A DNA stretch of 64,000 nt, from NCBI RefSeq assembly GCF_947242115.1, contig NC_074711.1, positions 30,572,602-30,636,601 on the forward strand. The letters run 5' to 3'. The notes beneath the pieces were generated by a model that worked only from the letters and a program-made list of their open reading frames with translations, made no database searches and was not told the origin of the DNA. The translations under genes were made by a program, and so were the position numbers. Positions 1 through 12,200 of the stretch are shown here, piece after piece. This stretch comes from Biomphalaria glabrata (lineage: Eukaryota; Mollusca; Gastropoda; Planorbidae). Every line of letters starts with the position of its first letter. The stretch's first letter is position 1.

Positions 1-191
1 AAAATGATATAATAAGGGACATAATCTAACAATTACGTCCACTCATTCGGGGAAATTTAGATTCTTTCCCTTTTCTAAGATTTAAAAAAAAAAAAAAAAA
101 GAATATTTTTTGGCGTTATCGTTTAAATAGGTATTATTGTTTTCTATTTGTAAACAAATGTAACATTTATATCAATATAATTTCAATGCAG

Positions 192-230
192 GAAACACTT
201 CCTTCTGAGAACCCGATACGCAACGTCGAG
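192..230 (+). CDS. Gene 1 exon, 39 nt, phase 0/0
   Basis: A TTTCAATGCAG acceptor and a GAG|GTGAGT donor bound 13 codons (ETLPSENPIRNVE). The exon lies directly upstream of the hAT-like insertion that fills the next intron. Confidence 0.55.
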
Positions 231-3200
231 GTGAGTCTTTAATAGTGATGAGCAAAAGTTAAGTAAGAAGTTATACTTCACTAAATTGAACTAAAAAATA
301 ATTAATTAAGGCCATTGTTTAGCTAGAAAAAAAAAGTTTAGTGAAAATCGTAGTTTTATTAATTTTTTTTTAGTTACTAACTAAAAAGTTTAATTCAAAT
401 TTGTACAACTTTTCAACAGGTGGTCAGGGTTGAAACACACATCCCTGTTTTCTGGTCATGTGAAATCAATAACTTTTATTTTAAAAAAAAATGATGCAGT
501 TAACAACTATTAAGTCAGTCTGCATTTGAAGAGGGTAAAGTAAGATGCTGGTAGAAGTTATGGGAGTAAATATTTGCAATTGAAAGTAGCAGTATTATAA
601 AATGTTAAACATTTTTTACCAAAAGTTTGTATTTAATATTATGAATGGGGTTGCTCCGAATTTTTTTGTGAGCCACGAGGAGGCGTTTTATTTCTGTTTA
701 TAGTGGAAATCTGATTACTGAGCTAGGTCAATATTTAGTGGTTTTAATCAATTCATTTGCGGCAAACAATAATTTTTTAACTGCAGGAACTGTGACGAAC
801 CGTTTTAGCTCACTCAAGGTATCACTCAGGTCTAAGCATTTAATTAATTTATTTACACCCTATTAATCATCAATTGCACTAATTTAGCGATCAAGCGCTA
901 AAAACACAGCCACCACCCGTCCAATCCAACCCCACCCCCTTTGGCAGCGATGTCACATTTTACCATCCCCACCTTGACACGTGCCACACTTAGACTCTTG
1001 ACAAGAGTACGCTCCCTCCATCTATCTTGGCAAACATCCGTTGACCTCCCCCCCCCCTTTTGGGAGCGGCTGGTCACTTCAAAGGGCCCATTCAACTCAA
1101 AGCCTCGGGCAATGCGGTTCGTCTAGCACTAGCCATTATCAGGGTATAATCTCCCTTGATCCGGCCGAGCTCTGATAATCCACCCCACCTTTTATATCCT
1201 CTGACCACCTGGGCGAACTCCCTGGACTTCAACTCGCGCCTTCGCGCGGTGTCTACCTCCCGGAAACGCCGTCACGGTCAAGCGAGGATCTCTCTGTCAA
1301 AGACGCCGGATAGTCTAGACCACCTTTGCACTTATATCCCGCCTCACCCCCCTCTCCACGTGTATATGGACAAGACTTCATCGCCCGATCTCATTCACGC
1401 TGGAGAGACCACAGGGAGCACATCTATATCTTGCTTGAGCTCTGGACTATTTTCATTCCCTTATTTCACTTTGGATTGGTGCTTTTATCTATAGGCTACA
1501 TCCGCCTGAAATCTTAGCAACCTAAAGCTGATACCAGATTTGTTGGCACCAGATCTGCAGACATCAGTCCTACTCATCCTTCAAGAGTCCAAGTAACAAC
1601 GCTAGCCACAGACTCGTCACTGGCTTGACTGAATGGTAGACGCAGCTTAGCTCTGCAACCATACAAGTTGGACTGCACCCGGAGCCTGGATTCACTACGC
1701 CAGCCCACCAGCAGACAGCATCAGTACCAGCCACACCCGTCTCATCAGTGCAGCACCGGACCTAAAGCTAAGCAACCAGCCTAATGACACTCAGACCATT
1801 TGGTTCTCAAATCTAATGATGATAGACTTGTCCATGTAAATACGCTAGATCCCATCCTAGCAACTGTACAGCATTTTACCTTTTAATTATCCTTTGTATA
1901 ATAAACTGTATATATTTTTACATTTAAATATAGTATTGTTGACTCCATTATAACGCTGTGCTTGTAGTTTATATGTGTAAGTGTGGGTTCTCAAACCATA
2001 AAATCCCCTAGACACCGATAACGGCCAATACTTTAATCCAACTTGTCACAGGAACATCAAGTACTTTCCTTTTATAGTCTTAAGAGTTATTGAGTTTTAA
2101 GTATAAATCGACAGCTAGGCCTATATAGATCTAAAAGCATTAGGATAACCAAGTCTAGGAAAAAAAAATCTTAATCCACACCCTCTCTGGCCATAAAGTA
2201 AATAGACTGTGTCCAACTGATTTTAACAACCTGGTCAGCTAGACATACACACGTAGGCCTAGTGTTCTGTACGTGTGTAGTCGATGATAGCCTACTACAA
2301 GACTACCCTGCATTTTTTTTCATTACGCGTTATGCAATAGTGTTTGCTTAATGTAGAGTGGTCAGACAAGAAAATAACATACTGGCATGCTAGTCAAGCA
2401 TGTTCGTAGATCTTTCGTTTGTTGATCTTTACACTGAAATAATTACACACCCTCCCTGCCCAGAAAGTAAAAAGACGGTGTGTCTGACTGATTTTAACAA
2501 CCTGACCAGATAGACGTACATGTGTAGGCCTATATAGTGTACTGAGTGTGAAATCCATAATGACAAGACCACCCTGTTTTTTTTTCCTTGCGCGTTTAAC
2601 GGTTATGCAATAGTGTTAGTTGTATTTTTAGTGGTCAAACAAGAAAATAGCACATCGGCGTGGTTAGTCAAGCATGTATTTTACACTATAAAATAGTTAT
2701 ACAGGCCGCGGAAAAAAAAATATGTGTGTGTGTGACTGTGTGTACATAATTAATCTTTATTACATTCTGACCCTTTCGGAAAACGTTTATTGTGTCCTAG
2801 AATAGGTTCTTCCTGGAATTGGTGGAAAACTTGTAGACTCCCCGCTCTTGCTAGCAAGGGGGTCTTGGGGAGCTCGCAGCGCTCACCCAGCGCGGGGCGA
2901 AGCCCCGCCGCCGAGCACTATTTCTGGTATTGAAAGCCAACAAAATGCATATTCTGAGGTATTACAGTGCATTATCTTGCTATTAAAAAGTTTTATTTCA
3001 AAAATCTAATGTGCTATTTTTACTGACTTTGACCCTCTCGCGCCGTTCGGCGCATTTTCCGGCTAGCTGTTTCCACAAAAATCTGTCACTGGTAATGTCT
3101 GAAGCCTCTTCCCACCTGCCATGAGGACCTCCATGAAAGTGTGACGCCAAGTTGCACTAGGATGTCATCGCAACTCTTATTATGCGTAATTCATTTTGTC

Positions 3201-6200
3201 GAAGAACATGTCCCTCAAAACCTCATGCGACGCTCTGTCACAACCTTACTAAGGGGTCGACTCCCAGTTCGGCATTTGATTGCTTTGATTTAGATCCGAT
3301 CTCTATAACTGACTCCTAAAATCTGTCTTAGCCATCTTTGTTTAGCCACTTTTAGTGGTTTTCAATTTCGGCAGATTACTATTCACACTTTATTAAAGGA
3401 GTCCATCCACTGGTAGAAATGTGTAACCTCTCTTGATTACGCTCTTGGAATTACATGCATGTATTTTGCTTTAGATTTTATATCGAAAAGGGAAGTTTTA
3501 TCGTCAAAATCATTTGTTGAGGGGTTTTAAACTAAATATTCTCTGGAGTTTTTTTGTGTTTTTTTTAAATTCAAAACCCCATTTAGCTACGATCATAGAA
3601 TTTGGTGACTCTAGTTTGCTTTAAAAAAATATTGAAGAGAGAAGTTCTCAACTCAAAACGCTCTGTAGGGGAATTTTAAACTCAAAACCACCTGAAGGGG
3701 TTTTAAATTTTAAAAAAAGCCATCTGGAGGAGGGGGATTTAAACTCAAAACCCCTCATTCGCTTAGCTATGCTCAAAGAATTTTAGTGTAATTTACTTTT
3801 TTTATATTGAAGAGGTATTTTTTAGCATCAAAACCACCTGAAGGGGGATTTAAACTCAAGACCCCCTTTGCCTACGCTCATAGCATTTTCAGTGCGTAAT
3901 TTGCTTTTTTTTTAATATTGAAGAGGTATTTTTCAGCTTCAAACCCCGCTGGCAAGGGGTTTTAAACTCAAAACCCCTTTGGCTGGCTACGCTCATAGAT
4001 TTTATAGTGTGTAATTTGCTTTTTTTTATATATATATATATTGAATAGGAACTTTTTAGCTTCAAACCCCAACTGGAAGGGGGGAGGGTTAAAATCAAAA
4101 CCCCTTTGACTCATAGAATTTTGAATGTGTAATTTGCTTTTTTTATATTGAGAGGGTGTTTATCGTAATTTTTGGAGGGTTTTAAAGTCAAAATCTTCCT
4201 TAGCTGTTTTCTAGGAATTGGGGATTGCCGTTTGCATTTTTTTAGTTTTGTTGATAGAAGAGGGGGCTATAACTGCAAAACCTCTGGTAGGGGGTTTTAA
4301 ACTCAAAACCCCCTGGTAGAGGGATTTTTATCTCAAAACCCCCTAGTAGGGTTTTTTTTAACTCAAAACCCCCTTGGCTGTGCTGTGGTAAGTGATGATT
4401 TAGTATTAAAATCTCACCTAAAACAAACAAAATGAAAGAAAAAAATCAGTCAATGAATTCCGTCCCCAACCCCAACCCTGGCTACGCCCATGTATACAGG
4501 TCAAATGTTTCTTAAAACTCCAACGATTTCGTCTCTATTTCTTTGATTGCTAGATCTAAATTTGAAATTCAATATCAATGTTATTTAATGAGATTTTAAA
4601 CTTTATCTGTATAAGTAAGATTTTATATAATAAGTTAATATAATTTAAAAGATAAGAAAAAAAAGAGTACCATTTTTTTCTAAAGCTTTTAATTCAAGGC
4701 AAAAATACAAGTACACATATTTATTTAGACATCTTTTTTTTATTTTATCGTGCATTAACGTTTATGTAAGAAACATATTTCTCATTACTGATTTTATTAT
4801 AGATAAATATTACTATAATGTTAAAAGAATAAGATCGAATCGTAGACATACAGTCGGAAGATTATATCTATATAGGTCAAGTTCAACCCCGCTCCCCCCC
4901 CCCCAAAAAAAAAAAAAGTTATGAATAGTTTAATTAATTTTCTTTAGTTTAGTTTAACTATATTTTGAAATTCATGATAAACTTTTAGTTTAACTACTTT
5001 ATTTTAATTGAAAACTAGTTTTAGTTTAACTTTAAAAAATTAGTTTAGTTCCCATGCAATGTCTGAAGCCTCCTCCCACCTGGTGTCCACTGTTCTGAGG
5101 TCCTCCATGAAGGTGTGTCGCCAGGTAATACGAGGACGTCCCTGTTTGCGCTTTCCTCGTTTTGGCTTCCGTGTTATCGCAACTCTTGGTGTGCATAATT
5201 CATTTTGACGTAGAACATGTCCCGCAAACCTCATGCGACGCTCAGTCACAACCTCACTAAGTCTTCGACTCCCAGTTCGGCGTAGGATTTCCTTGTTTGA
5301 GATCCGGTCTGTGTAACTGACTCAGCCATCTCTGTTGAGCCACATTTAGTCTTTTCTCAATTTTGACAGATGACTTCCACGTCTCACATGCATATGTAGC
5401 AGTTGGAAGGTGTATTTTTGTCTCGAATCCAATGGCTTGGCTAGTCCAAATAGGCTGCAGCCTTTGGAAAATGCTCCCTGCCTTTCCTATTCGGCACGCT
5501 ACATCATGGTAAGCATCTCCATCATTTGTTATGATGCTGCCAAGGTACGTGAACTTGTCCAGCTCTTCAAGCTTTGACTCGCCAAGTCTGACGGGGACAC
5601 CCTTTGCCTTATATCCCATTCGCATAATTTTAGTCTTATCCAAGTTTATGCGGAGGCCAATTTTGGGTGCCTCTCTGTTTAGGCCCTCCGTCATTTCTTG
5701 TATGCATTTATTTGTAGCCCGAGTAGTGCAACATCATCAGCAAAGTCCAAGTCCGTCAATCGGAGTTGTTCATGCCATGGAATACCAAAGGCAGTCTGGT
5801 TCATTGCTCTCCTCATTATGTAGTCGATGGCTAGGAGGAAAAGGAAGGGAGATAAGATGCACCCCTGTCTCGATTGTAAAAAACTCTGTTGTTCCCTCTT
5901 CTGTTTTAATGCAGCAACTAGACTGACTGTAAAGGTGTCGTAGGATCTGGACGAATTTTTCTGGGATACCGTATTCTCTAACTATTTTCCATAGTGATTC
6001 TCGGTGGACACTATCAAACGCTTTTTGAAGTCCACGAAACTGATCGTTAGCCGTTGTTGGTACTCAAGACTTTGTTCTATATTTCGTAAAACGAAAATCT
6101 GCTCTGTACATGATCTGCCTCTTCGGAAACCTGCTTGTTCTTCTCTGAGCCTTTCATCTACAGACTGTTTAAGCCGTCTCAACAAAACAGTGCTGAAAAC

Positions 6201-9200
6201 TGGGACAGAGAGGAGAGTAATGCCCCTCCAGTTGTTGCAGTCTGCCAAGTTGCCCTTTTTTGGAAGCTTTACAATCACTCCCTTTTGCCAGTCTCTGGGA
6301 CTTTTGAAGTTCGCCAACAGAGATTTAAGAAATCAGTCATTCTGTTAACTATGCACTGTCCCCCATATTTTAGCATTTCTGCTCTTATCATGTCTAGTCC
6401 TGGTGCTTTGTTATTCTTTAGCACTGCAATAGCCATGGTAACCTCCTCAGCAGTTATTGGGTCTGTCTTGACCTTGAGATCATTGTATGAAGAGGGGTCC
6501 TTGAATATGTAAGTTAGGTCTGGCGACAGTTGGTTAAGGGTCTCTTTAAAGTGCTCTACCCATCTTGCATCCTGTTCTTCTTTCGTTAACAAAGTTTTGC
6601 CTTCCTTGTCTTTTATTGCTGCCCCATGTCCACTCTTTGCTCCAGTGAGATCTCGGACAATACGATGGAGGGTTTTTGTGTCATTTCTGCTTGCAGCTGC
6701 TTGTGCCTCTTGTCCCTTCTGCTCAATCCAGTCCCGTTTATCTTGCCGACAGCTTCTCTTTACTTTCAGATCTGCTTCCCTATAGGCTTCTTCCGCTAGG
6801 CTGCGATCCTGTGTTTCATTTTCTGATCTCGTCTACGTTTGGCCTCTTTCCTCTCATCTATCAATTTCCATGTTCTGTCTTGTATCCACCGTTCCTTGTA
6901 TGAACCTCGCCTCTTTCCGATAACTTCTTCCGCGCACCCAATAGTGGTATCTTTGAAGTTGGCCCACTCTTCTTCAAGGGTCAATATATCTGCAAGAGCC
7001 TCAAAGCGGTTCGTTAGTTTCAATTGGAACTGTGCTGCAGTATTGCCGTCTTTAAGCTTCTCTACATTAAATGGGCGGGGTCGTATGGCTCGTTTTGGTT
7101 GGCGTTTCAATCGGAGCTTACATTTGCCACTGACAAGGTAGTGGTCTGAGCCGATATCAGCTCCTCTGCGGGTCCGCACGTCTAACAGAGATGACCTCCA
7201 TCGTTTGGAGATGCAAATGTAATCTATCTCGTTGAAGATTTCTCCATTTGGTGATCGCCATGTTCTTGTGTGTATTTGTTTGTGCTTAAAATATGTGTTT
7301 CCAATTGAAAGGATGTTGGATGCGCAGAGAGAAATCAAGCGCTCGCCATTATCACTGATGTTTTCTGCAGAGCCATATGGTCCCATTACATATTCAAAGC
7401 CAGTTCGGTTGGGATTGATTTTGGCGTTAAAGTCTCCCATCAGTAGAATTAGGTCGTGAGTAGGTGTTTCATCAAGAGTGGTTTGTAGTTGATTATAGAA
7501 ATGATCTTTGATGGTATCTTCTGCATCCTCTGTAGGGGCATAAGCTTGGATGGTAGTTACTTTAATTTGCTTTGTTTGGAGTCGAGCTGTAATGATGCGG
7601 TCACTGACCGCCTTCCAAGCAATTAGCGCTGAAGCTGTTATTTTAGACATGATGATTCCTACACCACCAATGTGTTCCTTGTCATGGCCTGAATATATTA
7701 TTGTCTTGCCATCATTGATTATTTTTCCACTTGATGTCCACCGCATCTCGCAGATCCCAAGGATGTCCAGCCGGTAAGAGTCAAACTGTCTTAAAAGTTG
7801 GGCTAGTTTACCACATTGATTCAGGGCTCTTACATTCCACGTGCCTATAAGAGTCGGTTTCCTTGCGTTGAAAGGCTTGCCATGTATCGGGTATTGGACT
7901 TCCAGTTGGCTTTGATCCAACACCGTCATCAGGGTTTGGCCGCCCTCGCCGCATGTATAGTTTTCATTATGTGTCGAGTTTGCCGTTTCTGTAGCAATAG
8001 TGGTTTTACAGGTTGGGGTCGCTAGCCCCACGCCAAACCCTCCTCTTTTCTCACCCGCCATATGCCGGTCCCAAGCCCCGCATTGTATTATAAAATTATA
8101 TTGTTACAATAGTATAATCGGATTTATTCTTTGTTTTAAATAATGTTTAAAGTGATATAATAGAAATACAATTTGTATTAAAAGTTCGATCTTGTATACT
8201 TATAGGAGGACACTGAGGATGAATCAGGACTGTTGAATTCACCAAAGGTAAGCTTGTCTGAGGTGGGGGGTGGATTACTTTGGAACGAACATTTTCAAAA
8301 CACAATTTTTTTATGTCGTTTACAACAAGGTCATTGGTGAAGACTATATTGAGGTATATTTTAAACCAGCAACATATCTTCTGCTCAAATGTAAGACAGG
8401 TGTCAACCCTTGTGTTAATCCTATTTTACTGCATTCAAATATGCTCAACATCCTTTAGTGTACGAAGTTAAAATATATATTAGTAGCATCACTGCCTGCG
8501 TATAGTATTCAAACTTTCTCTGCTTAGTATAGTATTACATGCATCTCTGCTTAGTATAGTATTACATTCATCTCTGCTTAGTATAGTATTACATGCATCT
8601 CTGCTTAGTATAGTATTACATTCATCTCTGCTTAGTATAGTATTACATTCATCTCTGCTTAGTATAGTATTACATGCATCTCTGCTTAGTATAGTATTAC
8701 ATGCATCTCTGCTTAGTATAGTATTACATGCATCTCTGCTTAGTATAGTATTACATGCATCTCTGCTTAGTATAGTATTACATGCATCTCTGCTTGTGTA
8801 TAGTATTATATGCATCTCTGCCTGTGTATAGTATTATATGCATCTCTGCCTGTGTATAGTATTATATGCATCTCTGCCTGTGTATAGTATTATATGCATC
8901 TCTGCTTGTGTATAGTATTATATGCATCTCTGCCTGTGTGTGACAAGTCAAAAACTCGCTGTCAGAGTCACTCTAAATTCTCACAGCATTAATTATTATT
9001 TTTCATTATTTATTTATTTTATTTTAATTATTTCTCCATCCTACCCATAAATTATTCACCCGCCACACCTTTTCCTCTCTACCAGGCTAGACTTAGTTGA
9101 CCACATTGGAGATAGCTAAGGCGCGTCCTTTCATTTATCTGCCCTTGATCGGGGAAAGATAATCACACTATCTCTTTTGTCTTACCGCCGGATGTCTGAA

Positions 9201-12200
9201 GGACGATCGCGGTTGACACCACCTTGGTTTGAATGCAAGCTAATCCTTCTCCCCCCCCCCTTCTCTCACGTCTCTCTTTGATCTAAGAGATTACCCTGGT
9301 CAACACACCGCCTGATATCCCATGTGCCACTCCCATCTCAAGTCTACTTCACCCACGTGTAAGATAATGCTAAGCCTTGGACATTTCCGGTGTCCGCCCA
9401 CACTTTTCAGGCATATATATATAGTAAACCAACTCAAATCACCCTCTCTTTCGCATTCGAGCTGAGCTATCGAGTCTGGACTATATCATTTATTTTCCCT
9501 CCTAGAGGAATACCTGGTGGTAAGCCGAACTTAATCACAAGTTCCATCTTAATTACTCTGTGTATATTTCCATTGGAGTTTATCATGTGTATTTTGCTTA
9601 GTTCATTTATATTTAATTAGTGCATTGTGTATTTCTCACTGGCGTAAGTAGAAAACATGAACATGGCTAATGTATATTTATGTATTGCGTTAATCTATTA
9701 ATGCTACGTGGCTCAATTGATCATTGATGCAACCATGTATATATTTGTACACCTTATTTTATTTCCTTTATCTCGGTTGATCGCCTTGATAATTTTACTA
9801 GCGCACTGATACTGCGTCTAGAAAAGAGATACGAGTTATCTCCCCTGTATTGAATTATCTCCGCTTTACTCATTTTACTCTTATAAGAGTTACCCCGCTT
9901 GAAGGGACATTCAAGCACGCTCCATTGTTCTCGACCCACGGTCATATGCAAACAAAGCGTCTCGGTCACTGACCACCGCCCAACTCACCCCCCCCCCTTT
10001 TCTTTCTCTATCCACCTGTGTTGTTTATTTGAGATTATTATTTCCCCTTCTATGTACATTCTTATATTATTATTTCCCCTTTTATATACATTTCTATATT
10101 GCTACTATCTGCCATCTATTTTCCAAATCCCATTTGTCATCATCTCCCCTTTATGCTCTAAAGCAATTTTACCAATCTGACGAATGCACCTCAGTCGAGG
10201 GCATCGATAAGATGTATGAGAGACATGTCCTAACTTGTCTTTATTTATCCGCAGCCTCCCTTAGGTGTCTGCCTATTTATCGGATTACTTACCTGCCCAT
10301 TTGCCTACTGGCCTATCTATGTGCTTAGTGCTAATCAGCGCTGCACTCGCCTAGTTGCTATCAAGAATCACCTATTGCTTAGTCATTGGATCAACGATCT
10401 ATTTACCGGCAGTTGTGCTTAGTGCTATTCAGCGCTGCATTTGCCTACTGAGATCTACTCAACTCTACTACTTGGCGCTATCGGCATTGCCCGCCTATTC
10501 GACAGCCCACCTGTCAAGCTATTAGGTGCGACGTCCCTATAGACCAGATCTGTGTGAGACGTCATAGCTACGCCAACCCTCTGCAACTCACTGGACATAT
10601 CCTGTCAACTACGCTGCCCACGGCAGATCAGCTCTGCCCGCAGTAACCTTGTGCCCACGGTATCCGGCCACCCGCCATACTGTGCCCACTACAGATACTA
10701 GAACTTGGGACTGAGACTCCACAAGAACTATATCGCCGGCGTCCCTCTATCCGCTAGAGCGCCATCTCCAGCTGCAGAACCTCAAGCCAGGACACAGCCA
10801 GCTGCGACATCAACAGGACAACCAGCTAAGTCAGAGGACAAAGTGACATACTCTCTTATTATGTGCAAGAGTGATGATTAAACATAGAATATACTAGAGA
10901 TAGATGCAAACCCTCCCCCTTTTTATTATTATATGTATGTTTATGTAAATAAATATCCTTTATTTTAACTTTTGTATCTATCTTTCATTGCTTTGTCTCG
11001 TTGCGTGCCTGCTCCCGATTCATATGCTGATAAGTGGGGGTGTGATAGCATTTAAAAATAATCATCCCCTAGACATAAAACGTGCCAAACACACGTCACA
11101 TTTCCCCACCTGTCACATTTTGGCGAGCCCGTCCGTGGATTTAACCCATTAGTACAGCAGGCACGAACAGGCGGCAATAACTAAAATTCCATATCAATAT
11201 TTTTTCCTTAAAATATTTATAAGTATCATCACTTCGCATTAACAAGAGTGTCACTTCTGTCATATTTTATATTTTATATTTATTGCATTTTATTTGTAAT
11301 ATCTCATTGCAGGAATTTGTGATTAACATAGGCAGACACCACATTCCTCTCGCACTCTTTCCTATAACCGGCGACTCACTTTCGCTAACCCACTTTCTTT
11401 AATTCTAGCTCAATCCTATTATCCAATCTATAGCCCCTCCACCATCCTAGTACCTCTCATCTCCCACCCCTCATCATTATGGCCAGCGGCACACGCTCCG
11501 AAGTGGACAGGGAACAGAAGATAGATGAATTGAAATACATCGCGGCCTTCCTATATGATGATGATGCAAAGCGGAGAGAATATGTGAGGGAACGACTTGA
11601 GGCCTTTGATAGAGACGAAGAGGAAGAAAGGAGATTAGCAAGGGAGCATGAGTTAGCAATGAATGCTCTTAAACAGGAAATCCTAGAAATCAGACAGAGC
11701 TATAGGCCGCAGAGTTTGGAGCTGAGCATCACACCGGTTAGACAAGACCAGGAACCAGAAGAGAGTAAAACCACAACTCATGTCCAAATCGAGTACACTG
11801 CCCAAACGGACACAGAAGTTGCTGCTAAGGATGAAGTTTTCATACCTGATACCCCTCCTCTCGACGATTCCACTTTGTCTACCCAGCCCAACCCTCCTGC
11901 TCAGTCTAATAGTCCTGCAAATTGCGATGCCCCAATCCAGCTCATGCCCCCAACGGATTCCCAACCTAAAAAGGCACCAATCCAACAACCAGTCACGCAC
12001 AAAATTTGCAGCCAACCAGCACGTAAGCCTCGTCATAACCTGAACAACCAAGCCCACCGTGACTGTAACAACAGCACGCGTGGCAACAAACTTAACCGTG
12101 CCTACCGTGACTGCAACAACAGCATGCGTAGCCACAAACCCAACCGCCATAAGCAGCAGGCCTCACAGACTATTTCAGTAATGACCGCGGTCCCCAAACC

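Larger units (their letters stand above)
2706..4492. mobile_element. Unclassified 1.8-kb insertion with 8-bp target duplication
   Basis: TATACAGG is duplicated at 2698-2705 and 4493-4500 and is single in copy B (57279-57286), so the ends are well fixed. The left end starts CCGCGGAAAAA and the right end finishes CCCTGGCTACGCCCATG; I see no matching inverted ends. Inside are a GC-rich hairpin-like stretch near 2880-2925, a LINE 3' fragment, and a tandem region built on a palindromic G/T then A/C motif. An 8-bp duplication fits hAT-type insertion, but the class is unresolved. Confidence 0.65.
243..5055 (+). mobile_element. hAT-like non-autonomous element, copy A, with nested insertions
   Basis: The left terminus TAGTGATGAGCAAAAG and the body match the intact copy at 56099-57920. 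Copy A matches it in three blocks: 243-790, 2056-2705 and 4501-5055. The gaps are later insertions (791-2050 and 2706-4492). The right end stops after CCCAT, where copy B goes on to CACTA, and a LINE 3' end follows at once, so the last terminal bases and the right target duplication are lost. The body holds a diverged tandem duplication of roughly 290 bp (about 2172-2402 and 2445-2675). No transposase was seen. Confidence 0.75.
5056..8085 (-). mobile_element. Near full-length AP-endonuclease LINE (RTE-like group)
   Basis: On the minus strand it runs from about 8085 to 5056: an endonuclease, a reverse transcriptase, then a C-terminal GRPRITWR-type motif ending at 5056. The endonuclease frame is open for 421 codons. 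The RT continues in other frames, with breaks near 6795, 6280, 5985, 5700 and 5255. The catalytic DFADDVALL motif is readable around 5715-5740. The left end abuts hAT-like copy A. No clear target duplication was found. A shorter relative lies at 3092-3412. The clade is not certain; similar proteins are often labelled craniofacial development protein 2-like in databases. Confidence 0.85.

Noticed and set aside
3530-4425. GGGGTTTT units as telomeric DNA
   Set aside because: They occur once or twice per long unit inside an insertion flanked by target duplications, not as a tandem telomere array.
5531-7141. Several plus-strand frames of 60-131 aa over the LINE
   Set aside because: Antisense shadows of the LINE endonuclease and RT; no domain.
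8489-8815. 108-aa minus-strand frame of repeated RDACNTILS
   Set aside because: It is only the 27-bp minisatellite read in one frame, since 27 is divisible by three; the 28-bp units break it.
9390-10328. Open frames of 71-99 aa in the 5' LTR, repeated at 14053-14991 and partly at 59834-60232
   Set aside because: They recur only because the LTRs are copies; they have no domain and biased, transcript-leader-like composition.
11683-12150. 155-aa minus-strand frame opposite the LTR-element gene
   Set aside because: Antisense shadow of a long plus-strand frame with low-complexity Val/Ala content.
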